Made by a program: the position numbers and the translations under genes. Positions 36,701 through 43,317 of a stretch of DNA of 64,000 nucleotides are shown here, piece by piece. Below the pieces are notes generated by a model. The model did no database searches. It was not told the origin of the DNA and saw nothing but the letters and a program-made list of their open reading frames with translations. Origin of the DNA: Streptomyces parvus (GTDB taxonomy: Bacteria > Actinomycetota > Actinomycetes > Streptomycetales > Streptomycetaceae); assembly GCF_014648875.1 (NCBI RefSeq), contig NZ_BMRY01000014.1, positions 119,917 through 183,916 on the forward strand. The letters run 5' to 3'. Positions within the stretch are counted from its first letter, which is position 1. Each line of letters opens with the position of its first letter.

Positions 36701-36878
36701 GGGGAGCCAGATGTGAGCCCGCTCCTCCCGACGAGTCCCCTGCCGCGTTCTGCGTGTACCAGGCGGGAGGGGTGTAGTCGATGGTGAACTCACCCGTCAT
36801 CTCGGCGGGATCCGCGTCGGACGACTCGTCGACGGGCAGGTCCCATCCGCCGCGGATCTCGTCCCGATCGCCGTTCAC
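33732..36878 (-). CDS. ESX-associated EspI-like MinD/ParA-family ATPase with long Pro/Gln-rich flanks
   Basis: The 1,048-residue protein has three parts. Residues 1 to about 580 are proline/alanine/glutamine-rich and disordered, beginning [20 protein letters not shown]. Residues about 585-840 are a MinD/ParA-like P-loop ATPase with [15 protein letters not shown] (deviant Walker A), [11 protein letters not shown] and [28 protein letters not shown]. Residues about 840-1048 are PGQP/QPGQ-type repeats. The architecture resembles mycobacterial EspI, a regulator associated with type VII secretion, but with a second disordered arm after the ATPase. GTG 36878 has CAGGAGGCAAA directly upstream. It is the outermost minus-strand gene of the ESX locus. 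Confidence 0.82.
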   Translation of the reverse strand: [1048 protein letters not shown]

Positions 36879-37241
36879 TTTGCCTCCTGGTGTGGTCGAG
36901 CACCCTTGTGCCGTGGTGGGTGGGGGCGACCGTTCCCGATGTGCCGGTCCGCCCGGCTCTCCCCCTGTGCGACGCGCATCACCTGCTCGCAGGTTTCTTC
37001 TGCCGCGCCCCACCCACCCTAATCGCCATCCGGTGAACTCAGGCAGGGCGTAGGGCACGGCAAAACCCGCCCCACGGGCCCCGTGTCACGGCCCGGTGAA
37101 CCAGGTGTGAGGGAAGGGCGGTCGCGAGGCGGGCATTTACGGCCATACACGCACAGGGGAGAAGGGGGGAAGGTCACTTCGGCGGCCGTCCACCACCCGC
37201 GCCCCGCGCCCCCGAGGCGACGAAAGCGCCCGACGCGGGAC
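36879..37241. other. Non-coding stretch of 363 bases between DUF397 and EspI-like genes
   Basis: No convincing reading frame, RNA gene or strong hairpin is seen. It must contain the promoter for the minus-strand EspI-like gene, whose ribosome binding site CAGGAGG is at about 36882-36888. Confidence 0.5.
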
Positions 37242-37475
37242 CTACGTGAGGTCGAACTCACCGTCGCGAGCGCCCAGGACGAACGCCGTCCACTCCGCCT
37301 CCGTGTACCGCAGGACGGTGTCCGGGTCCAGCGAGGAGCGCATGGCGACACCGCCGCCCGGCAGATGCGCGATCTCGACGCGCTCCTCGGCCTCCTCGGT
37401 ACCCGGGGCACTGAGCCAGGTCACATCGGAGATGTCGAGAGCGTAGAGCTCGTCCTTTTCCTGCTGGGTGCCCAT
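37242..37475 (-). CDS. DUF397 domain protein
   Basis: This small acidic protein of 77 residues has the DUF397 pattern: a conserved strand VEIAHLPGGGVAMRSSLDPDTVLRYT given here as the pattern of VEIA, RSSLDPD and the ending EAEWTAFVLGARDGEFDL. DUF397 proteins in Streptomyces usually lie beside XRE-family regulators and modulate development or secondary metabolism. No such regulator is adjacent here. ATG 37475 is preceded by GAAGGGACGCCAGTC, a moderate ribosome binding site. It reads in the same direction as the flanking ESX genes with 140 bases upstream and 363 downstream. Confidence 0.8.
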   Translation of the reverse strand: MGTQQEKDELYALDISDVTWLSAPGTEEAEERVEIAHLPGGGVAMRSSLDPDTVLRYTEAEWTAFVLGARDGEFDLT

Positions 37476-37615
37476 GACTGGCGTCCCTTCGATCGAGCGG
37501 ATTCGGTGCGTGGTCCATGTTCCCCGGTGACAGGGGAGTCCCTGGGCCGAACGGGACAGGAGGACGGGAACGGCAGGAGAAGAACGGGAACGGCAGGAGG
37601 AGAACGGGGCGGGAA

Positions 37616-38326
37616 TCAGTCCATCCGACGGGCTGTGCCCAGCAGTCCGGTCTCGGCGTCGGTCGGGTTCGTCATCACCCAATGGTGTTCCCGCCCCGCG
37701 ACCCAGAGGGTGACCCCGTCCGCCAGCGTGGGCAGTGCCTCGTACTCGGCCCGCGCGAGCCCCAGGATCCGGCCGATCTGCTCGGCCTCGCCCGGGGAGA
37801 CCCGCTGGACGCCCACCAGCGCCGAGGACCGCATCAACCGCGGTGCGACGGGGCTCAGATAGGGGAGCAGCGTCAGCACGGACTGCCACGGCGAGGACAC
37901 CACCCGGCCACGCGGCGGCCGCATGCCGCAGTCCCGTACGACGACCACGGGGCTGCCCACGGTCGCGCCCGTCGGCGGAACGCGGCCCACGTCGTACAGG
38001 GACACGCACTCAAGACCGGCGCCCGCCGCCTGGGCGAGCGTCGTCCAGGCCTGGACGCGACCGGTCTCGACCGCCACCCGGGCGCCGGTGCCCGCCGCCC
38101 GCAGCGCCAGGACCTGCGCCGTCCACAGCCCGCCGATCAACGTGACGTCGTACGGCACCGGGCGATGGAACCCGATCAGCTGCGGCTTGTTGTTCGCGTC
38201 GTTGCCGATGATCACGCCGTCGTCGCCCACCGGCAGCGACAACGCGCCCAGATGGTCCGCGGGTACGGTGTGACCCGCGTGGCGGGGGCCGCGCAGCCCG
38301 CGCCGGGGCTCGGTCCGGTTGCTCAC
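37616..38326 (-). CDS. ESX-locus protein of unknown function, coupled to eccE
   Basis: The 236-residue protein has no membrane helix or signal peptide. It contains a repeated alpha/beta pattern: DDGVIIGNDANNKPQLIGFHR, then VTLIGGLWTAQVLALRAAGTGARVAVETG, AGLECVSLYDV, SPVVVVRDCGM and a C-terminal helix EAEQIGRILGLARAEYEALP followed by VTLWVAGREHHWVMTNP. The VTLIGG / GARVAVETG order hints at a nucleotide- or ligand-binding fold without a P-loop. Its GTG overlaps the eccE stop by four bases (GTGA), so the two are made together and it probably acts at the cytoplasmic face of the secretion machine. Recognised only by context. Confidence 0.65.
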   Translation of the reverse strand: MSNRTEPRRGLRGPRHAGHTVPADHLGALSLPVGDDGVIIGNDANNKPQLIGFHRPVPYDVTLIGGLWTAQVLALRAAGTGARVAVETGRVQAWTTLAQAAGAGLECVSLYDVGRVPPTGATVGSPVVVVRDCGMRPPRGRVVSSPWQSVLTLLPYLSPVAPRLMRSSALVGVQRVSPGEAEQIGRILGLARAEYEALPTLADGVTLWVAGREHHWVMTNPTDAETGLLGTARRMD

Positions 38327-39684
38327 TGTGCGCCTCCCAGCGGGAGCGTGGCCAGGACACCCGGCAACTGCTCGCGGTCCAGCCGTACCAGACCCACCTT
38401 GGCGTGCCGGGCGGCCTGCTCCAACGTCCTTCTCACCCCGATGAGTTCGGTGTCCGAACCGCCGGTGACCCGCACATGGCCGGCCACGCTCGTCGAGCCC
38501 TGGCGCGCCCCGCGGCGCACCGTCAGGCTGAACGTCGTCGCGTACGCGGACACCGACGTCAGCAGCGCGACCAGTTGCGGCAGCGGCGTCGCGCCCCGCC
38601 CCAGCTCGGGCCAGCGGTCCACCGCGTACGTCGTGTGCCAGCGGTCGTCGCACCGCCAGACCCGCGACGTCTCCATGGTGCGCCGCTGCGGTGCGGCGTC
38701 CGGGCGGCCCGCCCGCCCCGACAGGATGGGATTGGCACACGCCGAGGTGGCCACCGCGGAGTTCAGCTCGTCCTGGTCCAGCACCGCGGCCTGGAAACCG
38801 GCGCCCGTGATCCGGCTCGCGACATGGTCGGCGACCCGCACCAGGCAGCGCTGCGCCCCCTCGACACCGCCGCCGCGCGCCTCGATGGCCTCACGGCACA
38901 GCTCCGGATCCAGTTTCACCGCAACCCAGGTCATCCGCAGGGCGGGCGCACCGGTCTGGTCCTGCAGCGGCGCGTACGAGAGCCGGGCCACCGACTGCTG
39001 CGGCAGATGAGGGGCCGGCGCACACCGCACCTGCTGCACCAACTGCGCCGACTCCACCACGATGTCGTCCACCGTGAGGGCGTCGCCCAGCAGCGACAAC
39101 GGGAGCGACCGGGCGCCGAACGCGGGCCGCAGCGACTCGCCGCTCGCCTGCACCCGCACCACGGCGGTCAGGAACGTACCGTCGCCGAGCATCCCCACCG
39201 TCCGGTGGTTCCGGTCGACATAGACCTGCGGGGCGAAGCCGGGCACGTTCTCGGCGACCGGGGCCAGCATCGGCTCCGCGTCCGCGGACGACGTGGCGGC
39301 GGCCCGGCGCCGGGCCCGGAGCCCCATCGCGCTCGACACCCAGTCCTGGAGCGCGCGCCCCCGTCGGCGTACCACCGCGAGCGCGACCAGCAGACACAGC
39401 AGCACCAGCGAGGGGATCAGCCACGCACCGCCCAGCGCCGCACCCACGGCGGCGATCACGAGACCCACCTCGACGATCACGAGCTGACGCAGCACCGGGC
39501 GCACCCGGTCGGTCCGCGAGATCGACCGCAGGGTCGTCGCGGCGGGTGCGGTCTGCCCGGGGGAGGCGGAACGCGAGGACGGATCGGTGGCCGGTGCGGG
39601 CGGCTGGTTGCTGCGTTGCCTCCGGGAAGTCCCGGCGGCCCGACGGCCGGCCCGCCCGGTACGCTCGCGCGTAGCTGCACCCAT
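38323..39684 (-). CDS. eccE: Type VII secretion membrane protein EccE
   Basis: EccE is a membrane component of the ESX secretion complex. The 453-residue protein has a basic, proline-rich N-terminus of about 60 residues. Two adjacent membrane helices follow (QLVIVEVGLVIAAVGAALGGAWLIPSLVLLCLLVALAVV, listed as two segments of about 18 residues), then an RRRGRALQDW motif. The large soluble domain contains AVVRVQASGESLRP and TWVAVKLDPELCREAI. This matches the EccE layout of two N-terminal helices and a soluble domain. ATG 39684 opens onto the divergent gap shared with eccB. It is coupled to the downstream 37616-38326 gene. Confidence 0.85.
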   Translation of the reverse strand: MGAATRERTGRAGRRAAGTSRRQRSNQPPAPATDPSSRSASPGQTAPAATTLRSISRTDRVRPVLRQLVIVEVGLVIAAVGAALGGAWLIPSLVLLCLLVALAVVRRRGRALQDWVSSAMGLRARRRAAATSSADAEPMLAPVAENVPGFAPQVYVDRNHRTVGMLGDGTFLTAVVRVQASGESLRPAFGARSLPLSLLGDALTVDDIVVESAQLVQQVRCAPAPHLPQQSVARLSYAPLQDQTGAPALRMTWVAVKLDPELCREAIEARGGGVEGAQRCLVRVADHVASRITGAGFQAAVLDQDELNSAVATSACANPILSGRAGRPDAAPQRRTMETSRVWRCDDRWHTTYAVDRWPELGRGATPLPQLVALLTSVSAYATTFSLTVRRGARQGSTSVAGHVRVTGGSDTELIGVRRTLEQAARHAKVGLVRLDREQLPGVLATLPLGGAQ

Positions 39685-39879
39685 CGCCGCGTTGCCCCCT
39701 CGTGTCCGTATTCACCGCTTTTTGCACGGGTGTTGATCGGGTCGTCACCCTACCTGAGCACGGGGAGCGGAACCCCAGCAGGCATAGTAGGGGCGCGGTA
39801 CGGCAGCGGGGGCCGACGGTGCGTGTGGGACCCTGCTTCGGCCACTTTCGATCACCGGGGACGAAGGGTCAGCGGACAC

Positions 39880-41412
39880 ATGGCATCACGGCGGGACGAG
39901 CTCAACGCCTATACCTTTGCGAAGCGGAGGTTGATCGCACAGTTCCTGCAGCCCAACCCCACCGGTTCCGAGGAAGGCGCCCCCCGGCCGCTGCGCGCGG
40001 TGCTGCCCGGGGCCATCATCGCCGTCGTGGTTCTCGCCGTGTTCGGCGCCTGGGGCATGTTCAAGCCGGTGGCCCCCCAGAAGTGGGACACCCCCAAGGA
40101 ACACGTCATCATCGCGAGCAAGTCCACGACCCGGTACGTGGTGTTGGAGACCGACGGCAAGCCGCAGCTGCACCCCGTGCTGAACATGGCCTCCGCCAAG
40201 CTCCTGCTGGCTCCGGACAAGGGCACCGTCGTCAACGTCAAGGAGTCCGTCCTGGACAACGGCAAGATCCCGCACGGCGCCACCCTCGGCATCCCGTACG
40301 CCCCCGACCGGCTGCCCGACTCCAAGGAAGCGGGCGCCGCCAAGCGCTGGGCGGTCTGCGAACGCCCCGGGGAGGGCGGTCGGGCAATCCAGAAGGCGAC
40401 CTTCATCTTCGCCGAGCGGGAAGAGAAGAAGACCGAGGGGAAGAACGCCCTGCGGGGCGGCGAGCTGATGTACGTCGAGGGCCCGGACCGGAACCGCTAC
40501 ATCGTCGACGCCTCGGGCAAGGCCTACCCCGTCCAGAAGGACGAACTGCTCCTGCGCACCCTGGTCGACCAGAACTCCAAGCCCCAGCGGGTCTCGGCCG
40601 CCTGGCTGGCCACGCTCCACACCGGCGACCCGATCACCTTCCCGACCGTGGACGGCACCCCCGGCACCCCTGCCGGAGCCCCCGGCACCCTGGACGAGCA
40701 GACGAACCGCGTCGGCATGGTCCTGGCCGCGACGGCGGGAACCAAGACCCAGAGTTACGTCGTCCTGCCGGGCAGGGTCGCCCCGGTCTCGGACTTCACG
40801 GCCAAGCTCCTGCTCAGCAGTCGGCAGCTGGTGGACCTCAAGCAGGCGGGCACCGCGAAGCCGGTGAGCGCCGCCGAGCTCGAACCGGGCGCCCCCTTCG
40901 GCCAGGAGAGGGACTGGCCGGTCGACAGGCCCGAGGCCGTCAACTCCCCCGACGTCAAGAAGGGCAGCCGGAACACCGTGTGCAACGTTCTGCGAGGCGT
41001 TGACGCCGACAGCGGTGCCACAACTCTGAGCACCTGGGCGGGTACGAGCTTTCCCGCGACGCTCCCCACCGGCTCCAGCAGCGCCTACGTCACGCCTGGA
41101 TCGGGTGAGTTCTTCCGCCAGTTCAAGGGGTCCGCCACCAGCGCCGGCCCGCTCTTCCTGGTCACCGACACCGGCCTGCGCTACGCGATGCAGTCCAACA
41201 GCGACAGCGGCAGCGGCCAGGACGACTCCGGCATCGGTGAATCCGGCAGCAAGGAGGAACGGGAGGCCCAGCAGCAGGAGGCGCAGCAGGCGCAGAACCG
41301 CCTCGGTTACAAGGACGTCGATCCCAACCCCGTACCGGCGACCTGGTCCGCACTCCTGCCGACCGGCCCCCGGCTCTCCACCGGCGCGGCCCGTCAGCCG
41401 CAGGGCTCATGA
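39880..41412 (+). CDS. eccB: Type VII secretion membrane protein EccB
   Basis: The 510-residue protein opens MASRRDELNAYTFAKRRL, followed by VAAFLQP-like IAQFLQPNPTGSEE and a single membrane helix near residues 45-65 (AIIAVVVLAVFGAWGMF). This is the standard EccB opening. The large extracellular part has repeated YVVLETDGKPQLHPVLNMASAKLLL-type units, ending in a glutamine/glutamate-rich stretch and the conserved GYKDVDPNPVPATWSALLPTGPRLS tail. ATG 39880 is placed at the family start. The stop overlaps mycP by four bases. Transcribed away from eccE across a 195-base gap. Confidence 0.93.
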   Translation: MASRRDELNAYTFAKRRLIAQFLQPNPTGSEEGAPRPLRAVLPGAIIAVVVLAVFGAWGMFKPVAPQKWDTPKEHVIIASKSTTRYVVLETDGKPQLHPVLNMASAKLLLAPDKGTVVNVKESVLDNGKIPHGATLGIPYAPDRLPDSKEAGAAKRWAVCERPGEGGRAIQKATFIFAEREEKKTEGKNALRGGELMYVEGPDRNRYIVDASGKAYPVQKDELLLRTLVDQNSKPQRVSAAWLATLHTGDPITFPTVDGTPGTPAGAPGTLDEQTNRVGMVLAATAGTKTQSYVVLPGRVAPVSDFTAKLLLSSRQLVDLKQAGTAKPVSAAELEPGAPFGQERDWPVDRPEAVNSPDVKKGSRNTVCNVLRGVDADSGATTLSTWAGTSFPATLPTGSSSAYVTPGSGEFFRQFKGSATSAGPLFLVTDTGLRYAMQSNSDSGSGQDDSGIGESGSKEEREAQQQEAQQAQNRLGYKDVDPNPVPATWSALLPTGPRLSTGAARQPQGS

Positions 41413-42692
41413 CGATGGCAGACATCTCTACCGTCGGCCTTTCTGCCGGCCTTGCCCTCGGCCGGACGACCCGCCGCCTCCTGACGGCCACGGCCGCAAC
41501 GGCTGTCCTCCTGATCACCCTGCCGGTGACCCCCGCGGCGGCGGAGGACTCGACGCAGTGCACGTTCCCGTCCAAGAAGTACCCGGGCCGTCCGTGGGCG
41601 TTGCAGCGCGTCCTGCTGGACGAGCTGTGGAAGCAGTCCACCGGAAAGGGCGTCCGGGTCGCGGTCATCGACACCGGCGTCGACATCAGGAACGAGCAGC
41701 TCAGGTCGGCGGTCGACGTCAAGGCGGGGCGCAACTACCTCCCGAAGGGCCTCAAGACCGAAGACGGCACGAAGATCGAGCGCGGCAAGGAAAACGGCAC
41801 CACGGACACCGTGGGCCACGGCACGAAGGTCGCCGGCATCATCGCCGCCCGCGAGGCGAAGGGCACCGGTTTCAGCGGCCTCGCCCCCGACGCGACGATC
41901 ATCCCTATCCAGCAGAACGACGCCGAGGGCCACGGCAACACGGCGACCCTCGCCAGGGCGATCACCTACGCCGCCACCGAGGCGAAGGCCGACATCATCA
42001 ACATCTCCCAGGACACGGCCGACGCCGTGAAACCCTCCACGGAGCTGAAACGGGCCGTAGATAGCGCCCTTGCCCAGAACGTCGTGGTCGTCGCCTCGGC
42101 AGGCAACGACGGACTCGGCGGAAACGTCAAGGAGACCTACCCGGCCTCCTTCAAGGGCGTCCTGGCTGTCGCCTCCTCCGACCGCAACAACGAACGAGCG
42201 CCCTTCTCCCAGTCCGGAGACTTCGTCGGCATCGCCGCCCCCGGGGTGGACATGATCTCCACGGTCCCCGGCGGCGGACACTGCTCCGACAACGGAACCA
42301 GCTTCTCCGCCCCGTATGTCGCCGGGGTCGCCGCCCTGATCAGGGCGAAGCACCCCGACTGGACGCAGGCGCAGATCGTCGCGCAGATCCAGCAGACGGC
42401 GGAACGCTCCATCGCCGGCCACGACAGCGCTGTCGGCTGGGGCGTCGTCGACCCGGTACGCGCCCTCACCGAGGACGACAAGCCGATCGACCGCCCGATC
42501 GCGAGCGAGGGCATGAGCAAGGGCAAAGCCCCGACCCCCGCCGAACTCCACCTGGGCGAAACGGCCGACGAGCGGAACGCCCGCCTGGCGACGTACGTCA
42601 TGGTCGGCGGCGGCGTCCTGGTCGCGGCCATCGCCGGCACGGCCGTGGCGGTGCGGGACAGGCGGCGACGCATGGAACAGGCGGCCGGGTGA
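41409..42692 (+). CDS. mycP: Type VII secretion-associated subtilisin-like protease (mycosin), copy 1
   Basis: Mycosins are membrane-anchored S8 proteases required for ESX complexes. The 427-residue protein has a signal peptide (core LLTATAATAVLLITLPV, cleavage around AAA-ED) and the full catalytic triad: D88 in AVIDTGVD, H137 in GHGTKVAGI and S298 in NGTSFSAPYVAGVAAL. It also has a C-terminal membrane helix (VMVGGGVLVAAIAGTAVAV) followed by basic RDRRRR. Codon use is uniformly G+C-rich, like its neighbours. ATG overlaps the eccB stop (ATGA). A second mycosin gene lies 2.3 kb downstream. Confidence 0.93.
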   Translation: MTMADISTVGLSAGLALGRTTRRLLTATAATAVLLITLPVTPAAAEDSTQCTFPSKKYPGRPWALQRVLLDELWKQSTGKGVRVAVIDTGVDIRNEQLRSAVDVKAGRNYLPKGLKTEDGTKIERGKENGTTDTVGHGTKVAGIIAAREAKGTGFSGLAPDATIIPIQQNDAEGHGNTATLARAITYAATEAKADIINISQDTADAVKPSTELKRAVDSALAQNVVVVASAGNDGLGGNVKETYPASFKGVLAVASSDRNNERAPFSQSGDFVGIAAPGVDMISTVPGGGHCSDNGTSFSAPYVAGVAALIRAKHPDWTQAQIVAQIQQTAERSIAGHDSAVGWGVVDPVRALTEDDKPIDRPIASEGMSKGKAPTPAELHLGETADERNARLATYVMVGGGVLVAAIAGTAVAVRDRRRRMEQAAG

Positions 42693-42764
42693 GGCGGAGC
42701 GGAGAAACGGTGAAGGTTCGTCATGAGACCTGTCATGAGACAAGTCACGTGGCCACCAAGTCGA

Positions 42765-42799
42765 TTGGCGCTGTCGTAGGCAGTGACTAGAGTTGTCAC
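42765..42799 (+). promoter_or_regulatory. Candidate vegetative promoter with overlapping inverted repeat
   Basis: TTGGCG at 42765-42770 and TAGAGT at 42788-42793 are separated by 17 bases, close to the Streptomyces principal-sigma consensus. GTGAC (42783-42787) and GTCAC (42795-42799) flank the -10 element as a short inverted repeat. It precedes the ESX substrate genes starting at 42862 and gives them a promoter separate from eccB-mycP. Confidence 0.45.
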
Positions 42800-42861
42800 G
42801 ATGAGATCGGATCGGACCGTGTCAGTGCGATAGCAACGCGGAACGAGCCGAGCAAACGGGG

Positions 42862-43317
42862 ATGCAGAACGGGGAGGTCGGCGCTGTGGCCGAAGACGGT
42901 ACGGGTGATCTCAAGCGCGGGGTGGGCGCGCTGGAGAAGTTCAAGAAGAGCGTGGACGCCCTGCTGGCGGACTTCGAGGGCTCGGCGGCCAGCAAGTCGA
43001 AGGTCGCCGACCAGAAGATCACGCGGGCCTCACTGAGCGGCCAGAACGCCTGCTTCGCGGAGGCGGACGGCCTGTACACCCAGTACAACCGGGTCCACAC
43101 CTCCCTTGTCTCGCTCTCCAAGTCCCTGGGTGACCAGATCGAGTATCTGAGCTTGGGGGTGCATGCGGCGGCGGTGGGTTTCGACAATGTCGAGGACGAC
43201 GTGAGGCGGCGCTTCCACGCGATCCAGGCTCGTTTGTACGAAGAGAACGAGAAGCACGCCAAGGCTGAACCGACCAACAAGGACAAGCAGGTCGACGCCG
43301 GGTGGGGAGCGGAATGA
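42862..43317 (+). CDS. ESX-locus small helical protein
   Basis: The 151-residue protein is helical and lacks a signal peptide or membrane helix. It has a helix LKRGVGALEKFKKSVDALLADFEG, then KSKVADQKITRASLSGQNACFAEADGLYTQYNRVHTSLVSLSKSLGDQIEYL, listed only to show coiled-coil heptads, and a charged C-terminus. There is no clear WxG turn, but size, helicity and position suggest a WXG-like partner of the next protein, with which it is translationally coupled (ATGA at 43314). ATG 42862 is preceded by an AACGGGG stretch; GTG 42886 is an alternative. It is probably secreted or acts as a chaperone for the downstream protein (inference). Confidence 0.7.
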   Translation: MQNGEVGAVAEDGTGDLKRGVGALEKFKKSVDALLADFEGSAASKSKVADQKITRASLSGQNACFAEADGLYTQYNRVHTSLVSLSKSLGDQIEYLSLGVHAAAVGFDNVEDDVRRRFHAIQARLYEENEKHAKAEPTNKDKQVDAGWGAE

